This document shows positions 7,640 through 14,758 of a stretch of 42,928 nt of DNA, piece by piece. Source of the DNA: a virus; IMG/VR virus record IMGVR_UViG_3300045738_000513, positions 1 through 42,928 of that record. The stretch is one strand, 5' to 3'. Both the position numbers and the translations under genes were made by a program. How positions within the stretch are numbered: position 1 is the first letter of the stretch; every line of letters begins with the position of its first letter. The notes below the pieces were generated by a model. The model was not told where the DNA came from, searched no databases, and saw only the letters and a program-made list of their open reading frames with translations.

Positions 7640-7933
7640 CTAGGGCACCACCATCCGTCCGTCCCGGATGATAACAGCGCCACTGGCTAGGTCTTCTCGG
7701 AGGACCCCCTGAACGGCCTCGTATTCGAGGCCTTCCTCTTGGGCTATCACTGCAGCCATGTACTTGACGGTCAAGTCTTCCTCCAGTCGCTTGCCCACGT
7801 CCCGCCATGCCTTGTAACGGGCGTTGTGCGGCTTCCGCATCGGGTGGCCTTCATGGTTCCGGCACTGGTCGTCGGGGACCGCGTTGCATGTAGGGCAAGT
7901 CATCTGCTGCGCCCATTCTGCGGGGGTTCTCAT
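7640..7933 (-). CDS. Small zinc-finger protein of actinobacterial-phage type
   Basis: This 97-residue protein starts at the ATG at 7933; the longer frame upstream is not credible because it runs through two other genes. The segment CPTCNAVPDDQCRNHEGH with a following His-Asn-Ala-Arg matches the CPxC-x-AxPxxxC...H pattern of small zinc-finger proteins that I associate mainly with actinobacteria and their phages. The rest is helical and charged, ending in a short beta hairpin (GAVIIRDGRMVV). It overlaps the upstream membrane-peptide gene by ATGA. Role unknown; nucleic-acid binding is plausible. Confidence 0.65.
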   Translation of the reverse strand: MRTPAEWAQQMTCPTCNAVPDDQCRNHEGHPMRKPHNARYKAWRDVGKRLEEDLTVKYMAAVIAQEEGLEYEAVQGVLREDLASGAVIIRDGRMVVP

Positions 7934-8052
7934 GTCACCCACCCCGGGAACCCACAAGCTCCCCAGACGCACAGCCAGAAGACTACCCCGGCTAGCATCA
8001 CAGCCAGCAGACCGTAGCGCGAGAGGGGTCGGTGGTCGTAGGGGGTGGTCAT
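7930..8052 (-). CDS. Small single-pass membrane protein
   Basis: This is a 40-residue protein from the ATG at 8052. A polar N-terminus (MTTPYDHRPLSRYG) is followed by one membrane segment, LLAVMLAGVVFWLCVWGACG. Both ends use 4-base ATGA overlaps with the neighbours, which supports it being real. It is too small for family assignment. In an early cassette it could be a host-membrane takeover or exclusion peptide, but nothing in the sequence shows this. Confidence 0.55.
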   Translation of the reverse strand: MTTPYDHRPLSRYGLLAVMLAGVVFWLCVWGACGFPGWVT

Positions 8053-8516
8053 GCTCCCCCCTCGCCGCTTGGGAAGACCACGCAGGAGCAAGCCCCGCCC
8101 TCGATCTTCGCCGCGCAACCGTCCGCGTGCATGAAGTCGTCCGATGCTCCCCCCTCGCCGCGCAGGCGGGATAGGATACGGCTGGCTCGGCAGTCGTCCT
8201 TGTGTCCTTCCTCGGTGCCGCAGTAGAAGCAGCCCGGGCCACCATGCTCGCCATCAATCGTGGCGCTGTCGGTCATGGCTTCCTCGGCTAGCTTGACCAC
8301 GTCCGCCACCGCTTCCGGGTTGAGACCCGCGCAGGCGTTGACGCAGGCGACTATCCGGGCAGCGTTGGCCTTCGCTTGGTTGCCATCATCGACCGTAAGA
8401 AAATCGTGGGCGTGTCCTATCTGGCGCGGTCCTGCCATGATGCAATGGACCGTCGTCAGGGAGTGGGATCTGCCGTCGTACTCCCACGGTTCAGGCGTGT
8501 GCTTCGGGTTAGACAT
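8049..8516 (-). CDS. Phage hypothetical protein with TPEPW start and C-terminal zinc-binding segment
   Basis: This is a 155-residue protein starting at the ATG at 8516. The start MSNPKHTPEPWEYDGRS and the helix NAARIVACVNACAGLNPEAV are the two hallmarks of a widespread but uncharacterised phage protein group. The C-terminal third adds CFYCGTEEGHKDDC, a probable zinc-binding loop, and a Cys-rich tail. The stop overlaps the next gene by ATGA and the start overlaps the upstream gene by 8 bases. It is an accessory early gene by position. Function unknown. Confidence 0.65.
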   Translation of the reverse strand: MSNPKHTPEPWEYDGRSHSLTTVHCIMAGPRQIGHAHDFLTVDDGNQAKANAARIVACVNACAGLNPEAVADVVKLAEEAMTDSATIDGEHGGPGCFYCGTEEGHKDDCRASRILSRLRGEGGASDDFMHADGCAAKIEGGACSCVVFPSGEGGA

Positions 8517-9012
8517 CGGTCGCGGCCTCCTTCTCTTCGGCTCGCTGGCGCAGACTGTCCGCAATGCTGTGGAACACCTCGGAAGCCTCGGCACGCATCC
8601 CGTACCAGATGGCCGTCATCATGTCGCCGCCGCCGCCCATTTCGGCCTGTGCTTCGTCCACGTATCCAGGCCGGTAGCCGCTGCTGGCGAGCCACGCGGT
8701 ACGCTTGTAGGACTCGCAGTAGCTCGTGTTGAATGCTTCGTCGAACCGCTCGTGCAAGTCGTCGTCGTCGTTCGGTTTGGCCTCGATGATGTCGAGCGCC
8801 TCCCCGATGAACTCGTAGCGCCAGTCGTTCGGCATCATCGGGCCACACTCGGCACCGTGCTCGTGGGCTTCCATGCACATATCGCGCACCCAGTCGGGCG
8901 GGTTGTCGGTTACGAGAATCTTGCCAATCCCTTCTGTCTCGCGGTCGCCCCGCTTGAAGTAGGCCAGGGCTTCCGCCGCCAAAGTGGCGAGAGTAATCGT
9001 TTCGGTTGTCAT
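8509..9012 (-). CDS. Hypothetical acidic phage protein
   Basis: This 167-residue, strongly acidic, mainly helical protein has notable segments MMPNDWRYEFIGEALDIIEA and SYCESYKRTAWLASSGYRP. It has no membrane segment and no motif known to me. Translation starts after AACGGAGA 7-8 bases from the ATG, one of three near-identical leaders in this cassette. Early or accessory by position; function unknown. Confidence 0.6.
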   Translation of the reverse strand: MTTETITLATLAAEALAYFKRGDRETEGIGKILVTDNPPDWVRDMCMEAHEHGAECGPMMPNDWRYEFIGEALDIIEAKPNDDDDLHERFDEAFNTSYCESYKRTAWLASSGYRPGYVDEAQAEMGGGGDMMTAIWYGMRAEASEVFHSIADSLRQRAEEKEAATDV

Positions 9013-9063
9013 CGTTCAATCTCCGTTGGTGCCGTCCTACTTGTAACGCCGGATGGCTAGGCG

Positions 9064-9110
9064 GAATGGTTGTCGGTGCGGACCCGGCACCGATCATCGG
9101 GGGCGGCTAG
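9064..9110 (-). repeat. Intergenic hairpin repeat, copy A
   Basis: A 47-base element nearly identical to 9670-9715. It overlaps the stop codon of the upstream (right-hand) gene and contains the inverted repeat TCGGTGC (9073-9079) / GCACCGA (9087-9093) with a 7-base loop. There is no U-tract, so it is more likely an RNA-processing, mRNA-stability or partial-terminator hairpin than a classical terminator. Confidence 0.75.
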
Positions 9111-9634
9111 ACTTGAGCTTCCAACCCGCGCCACGTAGCTAACGACTCTTCAACCCGGTACCTACACTCCGAACCGCGATAGACTTCCGAGTTGAACCCG
9201 GGGATCTGGACGATGATCCGACTCGCCGGAATTCGCAGCGCCTTGGAGAGCATGGCAATATATGTCCACGCCGCCCGGTCATCGACATCACCGATGATCG
9301 AACGGTTCGCCTTGTCCACCGTTCGCGCAAACTTGATGTTCCGCTCCGCATCGCGCAACTCCGAATCACTTACGTGGACGTTTTCATGAGCGTAGAATCG
9401 GTCTTTTGCTGGATCACGCTTCTCTCCAAGGAAGTCTTCGCCCTTGCCAAACTGCATTCGGATCTTGCATTGGGCAAATCCCAGCGCCATCACGGGAAGG
9501 TGACCATCGGCGTCCCATTGCGTCGATACGTATGTGGTATCCGCGTCGCTCTCCCGGGCGATTAGGAGTCGTAGGACGTAGTAGTCATTCGGCTGGGTAT
9601 CTAGCAAGACCGTCAAGTAGCGTCGTTCTGTCAT
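9107..9634 (-). CDS. Hypothetical phage protein
   Basis: This is a 175-residue mixed alpha/beta protein. The first ~60 residues are strand-rich with a short-turn pattern (RRYLTVLLDTQPNDYYVLRL). A charged middle (DFLGEKRDPAKDRFYAHENV) is followed by a helical C-terminus with Trp and Tyr. No recognised motif or membrane segment. It is preceded by the shared leader AACGGAGA and followed by hairpin repeat copy A. Function unknown. Confidence 0.6.
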   Translation of the reverse strand: MTERRYLTVLLDTQPNDYYVLRLLIARESDADTTYVSTQWDADGHLPVMALGFAQCKIRMQFGKGEDFLGEKRDPAKDRFYAHENVHVSDSELRDAERNIKFARTVDKANRSIIGDVDDRAAWTYIAMLSKALRIPASRIIVQIPGFNSEVYRGSECRYRVEESLATWRGLEAQV

Positions 9635-9669
9635 CGTTTCGTCTCCGTTGGGGTTGCCCGGTTAGGGGC

Positions 9670-9715
9670 GAATGGTTGTCGGTGCAACCGGCACCGATCA
9701 TCGGGGGGCGGCTAG
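9670..9715 (-). repeat. Intergenic hairpin repeat, copy B
   Basis: Second copy of the 46-47 base element at 9064-9110. The stem TCGGTGC (9679-9685) / GCACCGA (9691-9697) is identical and the loop is shortened to AACCG. The change is confined to the loop and the G-run while the stem is kept. It overlaps the stop codon of the gene to its right, exactly as copy A does. Confidence 0.75.
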
Positions 9716-9990
9716 TCTTCGACCGGCCCATAGGCGGATTCAAGTTCCGCGTTGCAGTGGGAGCATGTCTCGGGTTCCCCTTCCCAGTGGATGAACGGGG
9801 CCTCGATACGCCAGCCATCGGCCTGCCCGTTGACGTGGCATGGGTTGGATCGGTCCGCAACACAGGGGCCGCAAAGGGTCGCCCCATCGTCGGCGAGGAA
9901 GTAGACCGGGTAACCTCCCGGCCATGCGTACGGGGCCTTGGCCAGTTTTGCTGTCTTGCGCATCAGCGTGATTGTCTCGGATAGGTTCAT
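9712..9990 (-). CDS. Small phage protein with zinc-binding cysteines
   Basis: This 92-residue protein starts at the ATG at 9990, after the conserved leader CCAACGGAGA. The segment YPVYFLADDGATLCGPC, the later GWRIEAPFIHWEG and the CSHCNAELESAYG end are typical of a small protein found in many phages. Its two CxxC pairs suggest zinc binding. It is the first of the hairpin-separated genes and lies downstream of the region 9991-10128. Function unknown. Confidence 0.65.
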   Translation of the reverse strand: MNLSETITLMRKTAKLAKAPYAWPGGYPVYFLADDGATLCGPCVADRSNPCHVNGQADGWRIEAPFIHWEGEPETCSHCNAELESAYGPVED

Positions 9991-10011
9991 TGTTCGGTCT
10001 CCGTTGGTAGT

Positions 10012-10033
10012 GGGGGCAAAAAACACTGCCCCC
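10012..10033 (-). promoter_or_regulatory. Leader hairpin before the leftward cassette
   Basis: GGGGGCA (10012-10018) and TGCCCCC (10027-10033) form a perfect 7-bp stem with an A-rich loop on the + strand, which reads as a U-rich loop on the leftward transcript. It lies about 10 bases before the conserved ribosome-binding leader of the 9712-9990 gene, so it may protect or regulate that mRNA's 5' end. Confidence 0.5.
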
Positions 10034-10073
10034 TCATGTTAACCACGTCCAAACCGAAAGAACCATGCCGAAC

Positions 10074-10089
10074 GAATCAAGAATGATTC
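10074..10089. promoter_or_regulatory. Palindromic operator candidate
   Basis: GAATCA-AGAA-TGATTC is a perfect 6+6 inverted repeat in the gap between the Fis-type gene and the leftward cassette. The flanking 10-mer ATGATTCAAT (10083-10092) recurs as its complement ATTGAATCAT at 14944-14953 in the divergent early-promoter region, which hints at a shared regulator. The XRE or Fis-type protein are candidates only. Confidence 0.4.
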
Positions 10090-10128
10090 AATGGCGAGGC
10101 TCAAGTAGCGGTGGGGTCACGGCTTGAC

Positions 10129-10353
10129 CTATCTCGGAGATTCCTTCCGCTTCGTCTGGTTGTTCCCCGGTCTTCCCTTCAATCCATGCTCCCGGCCCTT
10201 CAGTTTCTCACCAACGCGGTGCCGAGTGATTCCAAGCAACCTCGCAGCCTTCGCTGTGTTGCCGCCGCACGCTCGCAGCACGCTCTGGACGTGAAGACGG
10301 ACAACCTCAGTTAGGCGGCATTCTGGGGGCAATGGGGCGGTACTGGCTGGCAT
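10129..10353 (-). CDS. Stand-alone Fis-type helix-turn-helix protein
   Basis: This is a 74-residue protein. Residues ~14-52 (TEVVRLHVQSVLRACGGNTA, then KAARLLGITRHRVGEKLKG) are a good match to the Fis/NtrC C-terminal DNA-binding domain (ACGGN..AA.LLGI.R..L..KL). A basic tail rich in Lys, Arg and Asn follows. There is no sigma54 AAA+ domain; like Fis it would act by DNA binding or bending alone. It is the promoter-proximal protein of the leftward block, next to the large noncoding region. No SD is visible before the ATG. Confidence 0.7.
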   Translation of the reverse strand: MPASTAPLPPECRLTEVVRLHVQSVLRACGGNTAKAARLLGITRHRVGEKLKGREHGLKGRPGNNQTKRKESPR

Positions 10354-11126
10354 TGGGTGGGGATGGTAGCACGCGTTGATCTATTCCATCGGCCTAGCTA
10401 GCTAGCGAGCACAACCCGCCTCCCGCCTCGACCCGCCCTGGCCCCGCCTCAACCCCGGCTCTGCGGCCCGCCTCCCGCTGGGCTATACATAAGGAACGTT
10501 ATCAGAACATCCAACCCCTAACCCGTTGCCACGCCTACACATACCCTCCCTCAGTCTACCATGAAACTCCCTCCCGATGCCACAAGACGCGTACCTGCGC
10601 ACGTATATAAAGGACTTGCGTCGATCCAGGCTGGCCAGGAGAAGATCGAGCAAGACGCGTGGGCGCGGATCTAAACGCCTCGGGGGGGGCATGGGGGGCG
10701 CTAGCGACGGGTAACGTTAGTACTAGCGGTCAGAAATATATGCCCCAATTTTTTCACCCCCGCCAGTCTGCGTCCCGGCCCCCAGGTGCGTTTCCCAGAG
10801 ATTCACACCAATCGTGTTGGTTGTACGTACAGAGGTAAGGGTGTCGGGTATCCGCCGTCAATACGCACAAGTGCGTAGACAGGATGGCATGGGGCTCTCG
10901 TGGTGAAAATAGTTGTGGTGGGGCGAGAAAATACCCCTGTGGTGGTCCTCGGCAATTTTTCCTTAGCACTAGTGCGTAGGGACATTTCCCTACTCCTTTG
11001 TGCGTAGTCCTTCCGCCGCCGAGGACGGTGATGATCTCGCGTGGTAGTATGTGGGTGGTATGGATCCGTGAGGTTGGTCCTTGGGAGGGATCGACGGTTT
11101 GGCTGGCCCTGCTTGGCGAGGTGGGG
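10354..11126. other. Noncoding, motif-rich region (possible origin or control region)
   Basis: No frame here has a convincing start, SD and composition together. The left part (10400-10485) has several CCCGCC(T)C-type repeats. An AT-rich island, CAGAAATATATGCCCCAATTTTTT, spans 10730-10753. The right part has three GTGCGTAG motifs plus an inverted one, and two perfect palindromes. G/C-rich repeats beside an AT-rich island are compatible with a replication origin or a multi-operator control region. It separates the accessory cassette from the leftward modification and replication operon. Confidence 0.5.
10862..11007. repeat. GTGCGTAG motif cluster with palindromes
   Basis: Direct copies of GTGCGTAG occur at 10871-10878, 10972-10979 and 11000-11007, with an inverted TACGCAC at 10862-10868 that forms ACGCAC-AA-GTGCGT. 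GCACTAGTGC (10966-10975) is a perfect palindrome. GTAGGGA-CATT-TCCCTAC (10976-10993) is a 7-bp stem hairpin overlapping the second motif. The spacing suggests protein-binding sites. Confidence 0.55.
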
Positions 11127-11681
11127 TCAGTTTTTATTGAGTGCCTTCCCGCGTGTCAGACAGGCGATACACCCTCCGCACCTCTCTGCTGAGTAGCAGC
11201 TCCAGGTCTCTCCGAGTGGAACGCCGAGGCTCTCGCCGAGTTTGACGACGGATGCTTTGCTCTTGGTGGTGAATGGCGCGGATACCGTTACTCCGGTGTG
11301 CTGTGCGGCGTCGTGCATCAGGGCGACGAACTCGGGTCGGCAGTCAGGGAAGGCGTCGTAGTCGCCTTGAGTTGCGCCCAGGTAGACCGAGTCAGCCCCC
11401 ACCTCTACGGCCCAATTAACTGCGAGGGAGATCAGGATGGCATTTCGGAAGGGCCAGATCACCGCGCCGGGATCTTGGGCGACCAGGCCAGCGATATTCT
11501 TCACCCGGAAGTCGTGGCAGTAGATGTTGGCGATGGACTTTGCCGCTTCTTCTTCCCTGGGGAAGGCGGGTTGCCCGTAGTTGAAGATCAGCCCGAACAC
11601 CTCGTCTTCGTTACTCTTGAGGTGTGCGGTGAGGACGGACGAGTCGATGCCACCCGATAGCAAAACGATGACTTTGCTCAT
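11127..11681 (-). CDS. queC: 7-cyano-7-deazaguanine (preQ0) synthase
   Basis: QueC converts carboxy-deazaguanine (CDG) to preQ0 using ATP and ammonia. The 184-residue protein begins with the PP-loop ATP-binding motif LLSGGIDSS (residues 7-15), then has FNYGQ, PFRN and the substrate region GATQGDYDAFPDCR. The C-terminal zinc site is C162, C168, C171, C174 (CYSAERCGGCIAC). It is shorter than E. coli QueC (231) but keeps all motifs. It overlaps queE by ATGA at the end of the leftward operon. With the DpdA-like gene upstream, the product is probably destined for phage DNA rather than tRNA. Confidence 0.92.
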   Translation of the reverse strand: MSKVIVLLSGGIDSSVLTAHLKSNEDEVFGLIFNYGQPAFPREEEAAKSIANIYCHDFRVKNIAGLVAQDPGAVIWPFRNAILISLAVNWAVEVGADSVYLGATQGDYDAFPDCRPEFVALMHDAAQHTGVTVSAPFTTKSKASVVKLGESLGVPLGETWSCYSAERCGGCIACLTRGKALNKN

Positions 11682-12289
11682 CGGAAGCCCACGACATGCT
11701 GGTCCTGACGCGACAGCGCCCAGTTCGGGTGCCGCTCAAGAAACTCCATGCACCGCTTCAGGCTCGCGGGATCCTCGACGCCATCAATTGAGAGTGGTTG
11801 GACGTAGCGGTACCAGAAATCGGTGTAGCCATCCTTGTGCTCGGCGACGAACTCAAACAGATCGAGACCGTGGAGCCCATCCACCAACTTGATCTCGTGC
11901 CCGTAGCGCTGGACGAAGGATTCTGCCTTGTGAGGTGAGACAGACAACCAGTCAACCGTTGGAGTGAACCGCTTGTGTCCAGCAGTCGCGACGGCGACCG
12001 ACAATCCACGGGCGCGAAGTTCGCGAATGAGTGGGACCAAATCGTGATCCTGCGGTTCGCCGCCAGTTATCCATACCCACTTGTCTTTCGCTGATGAGGG
12101 GATCATGTCCCCCACCCGGAAGGACAGTTCCCTAGCGTCGTGGGTGGACTTTGCCGCGTAGGCGGTGTCGCATTCAGGGCATCCAACCGAGCAACCACCC
12201 AAGCGCAAAAACGCCATCTGGAAGCCGCGAAGATGACTCTCTCCTTGAATCGACCAGAAGATTTCGCTCACTGGGTATCGAACAGACAT
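11678..12289 (-). CDS. queE: 7-carboxy-7-deazaguanine synthase (radical SAM)
   Basis: QueE is a radical-SAM enzyme making CDG from carboxy-tetrahydropterin. In this 203-residue protein the cluster ligands are C33, C37 and C40 (CSVGCPEC, the CxxxCxxC form). The N-terminus EIFWSIQGES is the family's substrate-binding start, WITGGEPQDHD is the SAM-binding GGEP motif, and LSRQDQHVVGFR matches the usual end of the family. AAGGAG lies about 9 bases before the ATG. It overlaps the DpdA-like gene by 22 bases and queC by ATGA, so the three are one operon. Neither QueD nor FolE is in the window. Confidence 0.92.
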   Translation of the reverse strand: MSVRYPVSEIFWSIQGESHLRGFQMAFLRLGGCSVGCPECDTAYAAKSTHDARELSFRVGDMIPSSAKDKWVWITGGEPQDHDLVPLIRELRARGLSVAVATAGHKRFTPTVDWLSVSPHKAESFVQRYGHEIKLVDGLHGLDLFEFVAEHKDGYTDFWYRYVQPLSIDGVEDPASLKRCMEFLERHPNWALSRQDQHVVGFR

Positions 12290-12936
12290 GGGGTAGTGCT
12301 CCTTGTTTTGACGGTGCGGTGTTCGCGTTGGTATCGCTTGACGATGATTTCAAGCGTTTCGCCGTGGGTCAGCCATGGGAGTCCTTTCTTGATCTTCCAC
12401 GCATCGCGGAACCAGTTGGTGGAATCGAATGAGTCGAGACGTTGGCGGTCGGAGAATGCGCGGAGAGCCCAGCCATGGATATGGATGCTGGCGGGGATTC
12501 GCTCGAGTGATTCGTCCAGCCATGACGAGATCGTCCGAGGCGGTTTCATTCCGAGGCCGATCCACTTGGGTTTCTTGGCGAGGATGGCGTCGAGTGCTTC
12601 CCAGGGGTCGGTGTCGTGGAAGGTGGGGAACATGGTTGGGTATCTCTCCCAGTTGCGGAGACCTTGCTCCCAATCCCCAGCGATATCGTCGAGGCTGGCG
12701 ATGGCGCGAGCGTTGGTGAACTTGCTTGCCCATTCCGCGTAGGCGTCGAGGTCGATGGAGACGCCAGTGTTGAGGGTTGAGTAGGCTCCTGAATCGATCA
12801 GTAATCTGGGGAAGGACGGTACATAGTCGTCAATCCAGGTTACCCCTTTGTAGGCACCGAACGACAGGAGCACGGGCATCCCCCGGCAGTGGTCGGCCTG
12901 GAGTTGGCTCATCGGGCTGGAGAGATAGACCGTCAC
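12268..12936 (-). CDS. dpdA: DpdA-like DNA guanine transglycosylase
   Basis: DpdA proteins are tRNA-guanine-transglycosylase relatives that exchange guanine in DNA for a 7-deazaguanine such as preQ0. The start is probably GTG 12936, one base after the previous stop, after GGAGGAG, giving 222 residues; a longer frame upstream overlaps a real gene. Key segments are LLIDSGAYS (D48, compare DSGGFQ in TGT and DSGAFS in phage DpdA), the barrel strand AIASLDDIAG, WIGLGM, HIHGWALRAF and SFDSTNW (D171, the phage-type S.DSTSW motif). The CxCxxC zinc site of tRNA enzymes is not present, as in short phage forms. Neighbouring queE and queC supply its substrate. The gene symbol rests on motifs and context. 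Confidence 0.78.
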   Translation of the reverse strand: MTVYLSSPMSQLQADHCRGMPVLLSFGAYKGVTWIDDYVPSFPRLLIDSGAYSTLNTGVSIDLDAYAEWASKFTNARAIASLDDIAGDWEQGLRNWERYPTMFPTFHDTDPWEALDAILAKKPKWIGLGMKPPRTISSWLDESLERIPASIHIHGWALRAFSDRQRLDSFDSTNWFRDAWKIKKGLPWLTHGETLEIIVKRYQREHRTVKTRSTTPCLFDTQ

Positions 12937-12937
12937 C

Positions 12938-13183
12938 TCACTCCTCCGCGTCCTCGCCGGAGAGTGGGGCGAGAAGGATGGGTCCGGCGGGTTGTGGTGC
13001 TTGGATGGTGTGCTCGATCTCAAAGGAGGTAGCCCCACGATAGTTAGTCCCTGCGTTGCAGAGCTTGCAGTCGTCGGCCAATTCGGGGAACAGTGCCACG
13101 ATCCAGCGAAGGACCGTACCGTCTGGCACCTCGCATGTGGTTCTGATTCGCGACACTGAGATGGGTTTCAGTTTTTCTGGCAT
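12938..13183 (-). CDS. Hypothetical protein between DpdA-like and DnaC-like genes
   Basis: This is an 81-residue protein starting at the ATG at 13183 after GAGGA. Residues ~1-40 are helical with a possible helix-turn pattern (SVSRIRTTCEVPDGTVLRWI). CKLCNAG near residue 39 is a CxxC pair, followed by an acidic, Pro-rich end. It overlaps the helicase loader by 16 bases and is separated from the DpdA-like start by one base. Operon position suggests a link to DNA replication or modification. I do not recognise it. Confidence 0.6.
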   Translation of the reverse strand: MPEKLKPISVSRIRTTCEVPDGTVLRWIVALFPELADDCKLCNAGTNYRGATSFEIEHTIQAPQPAGPILLAPLSGEDAEE

Positions 13184-13953
13184 TGTTTTCCTCTGTGTGA
13201 GCCCCAGTCGAAGGTGAGGAATTTGCCGCCCTTGTCGCCGAGGCGATCAACAATGGGCTCCCCGAGGAATTCCTTGAGACCTTTGCGGTCGAGGTTGCTG
13301 ACCAGGAGTGTGGGCAGTGTCCCGCAGTAGCGACGGTCGAGGACGCGGAAGAGTTGTGCGGACTCGTATGCGGTATCGAGTTGTTTTCCGACTTCGTCGA
13401 TGACGAGGATCGCACAGGTCGTGAGATCCTCCATGACGGCCCGCTCGGTCTCCTTGGACTTCTGGTTGTAGGTGTCCTTGAAGCGGGAGAGCATGTCCAT
13501 GACGGTGGTGTATGCCCCGGTGTGTCCTTGGCTGAGAAGGTTGGCGAGGACGGCGATGGCCATGTGAGTCTTTCCGGTTCCGGTATGACCGAGGAAGACG
13601 ACGGATCGTCCGGTCTCGAGGGCCTGGTCGAAGTTGTCGATGTACTTGCGGACCCAGCGCCAGATGGCGCGCTGTTGGTCCATGGTGTGGATCCAGCTTG
13701 CCATGTCGCTTGTGGCGAAGCGTGCTGGGATGCCAGCGTCTTCCTTTTGGATTCGGTCGCGCTCGTTGCGGGAGTGGTCTGGGTTGCGGTTGCTGGAGTA
13801 CTCCCCGAACACTTGGTTGCACTTGGGGCAGTTGCTCCAGAACTGGCGAAGCAAGGTGGGAGCCTTGGATTCTGGGAGAGCCCAGAGCGTGGACGTGTAG
13901 GTCATCCCGTGGCTTTCACAGGTGCGTTCCTTGGTCTTGATCTGTACGTGCAT
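13168..13953 (-). CDS. DnaC-like AAA+ helicase loader
   Basis: This 261-residue protein has an N-terminal zinc site, C12, H15, C42, C45 (CESH ... CPKC), as in many phage DnaC homologues. It is followed by an AAA+ core: Walker A GHTGTGKT (122-129), Walker B ILVIDEVG with D186/E187, the sensor-like TLLVSNLD and the arginine-finger segment DRLGDKGG. Such proteins load the host replicative helicase at the phage origin. With the replisome-organiser-like gene just upstream and no phage polymerase in the window, this phage probably recruits the host replisome. IstB-type transposition ATPases are related, but the context excludes that. Confidence 0.85.
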   Translation of the reverse strand: MHVQIKTKERTCESHGMTYTSTLWALPESKAPTLLRQFWSNCPKCNQVFGEYSSNRNPDHSRNERDRIQKEDAGIPARFATSDMASWIHTMDQQRAIWRWVRKYIDNFDQALETGRSVVFLGHTGTGKTHMAIAVLANLLSQGHTGAYTTVMDMLSRFKDTYNQKSKETERAVMEDLTTCAILVIDEVGKQLDTAYESAQLFRVLDRRYCGTLPTLLVSNLDRKGLKEFLGEPIVDRLGDKGGKFLTFDWGSHRGKQCQKN

Positions 13954-13955
13954 GG

Positions 13956-14735
13956 CTAGATGTCCTGGATAGCTGGGCCGCTGAAGTCCTTGCCGACGCG
14001 CTTGGAGAGGTGTTCCTCCTGTACGGGCTGCAGGATCTCATCCTCCCAGCAGCCTTGGTTGAGCCATGTGGCGGGGTCCTTGCGGAACTTCTTGTCGGGG
14101 GTGGAGGCTACGTACACCCGGGCTTGGCTGATGATCACGGATGCGAGGGTGTTGTCGGGCTGGATCTTCTTCCAGGCTTTGAGGGTGTTGGCCTTGGACC
14201 GCTTCTTGTCGTAGGCATCCCAGAAGAGGTCGAAGAGACTCAGGTCGATGGCAGGAGCGGAGCGACGGGTACGTACTTTCTTCTCTGCCTCTGCCTCTGC
14301 CTCTGAGGGAGATAAATCGTGACGGGCATCACGTAACGTCACGGATAACGCTTCTCTCTTCTTCGCCCTATGCTTCCTAGCCCTGTCTGCAGCAAGCACT
14401 TGCGCTCTTGTTTGGCGTTCTCGGTACTCTCCGTGGTTCAGGACCAGCCACCCACCGGGCACCTTTTCGATGCGCTCGCCAGTGGTACCGTCGCGACTGT
14501 CGTCATCAGGGCCGAGGAAGAGATCGATGGATTCTTGGCACTGCTCTCGGGTGACCTGAGCTTGAATCGAGAGTCCACCGACCGATGCCTCCACGAGCCC
14601 ATCCGCGTCGGCCAAGGTCAGCAGGGTGATCCAGACGATGCGCACATGCAGTGGCAGGGTCCAGATGCTTGAGCGGAGAATGACGCCGTGGATCTTCACG
14701 AAGGACATGGGCGTGATGAGTAGCGGTCGCGTCAC
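13956..14735 (-). CDS. Replisome organiser-like protein (winged-helix plus DnaT/DnaD-like tail)
   Basis: The frame gives 259 residues from GTG 14735, or 250 from ATG 14708 (MSFVKIHGVILRSS), which is the likelier start by comparison with phage relatives; neither has a good SD. Residues ~11-105 look like a winged helix that begins with WTLPLHVRIVWITLLTLAD and ends in LVLNHGEYRERQ. A charged linker with an acidic run (SEAEAEAEKK) follows. The C-terminal part, from LFDLFWDAYDKKRSKANTLK to DPATWLNQGCWEDE, is typical of phage DnaT/DnaD-like proteins that bind the origin and hand over to the helicase loader. First gene of the leftward operon. Confidence 0.75.
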   Translation of the reverse strand: MTRPLLITPMSFVKIHGVILRSSIWTLPLHVRIVWITLLTLADADGLVEASVGGLSIQAQVTREQCQESIDLFLGPDDDSRDGTTGERIEKVPGGWLVLNHGEYRERQTRAQVLAADRARKHRAKKREALSVTLRDARHDLSPSEAEAEAEKKVRTRRSAPAIDLSLFDLFWDAYDKKRSKANTLKAWKKIQPDNTLASVIISQARVYVASTPDKKFRKDPATWLNQGCWEDEILQPVQEEHLSKRVGKDFSGPAIQDI

Positions 14736-14758
14736 GGTTCGTCAATAGGCAGAGAGTG

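Noticed and set aside
7934-8257. Long N-terminal extension of the zinc-finger gene
   Set aside because: It runs across two other well-supported coupled genes; the ATG at 7933 fits the ATGA junction.
10561-10674. A 37-codon + frame in the noncoding region
   Set aside because: No SD, no coupling, no recognisable feature; the sequence before it is pyrimidine-rich.
10400-11126. Possible tRNA or CRISPR array
   Set aside because: No cloverleaf with T-loop and anticodon arm could be traced, and the repeats are too short and irregularly spaced for CRISPR.
12268-12936. tRNA-guanine transglycosylase acting on tRNA
   Set aside because: The zinc-site cysteines and full length of tRNA enzymes are missing, while the DSGAYS and SFDSTNW motifs match phage DNA transglycosylases.
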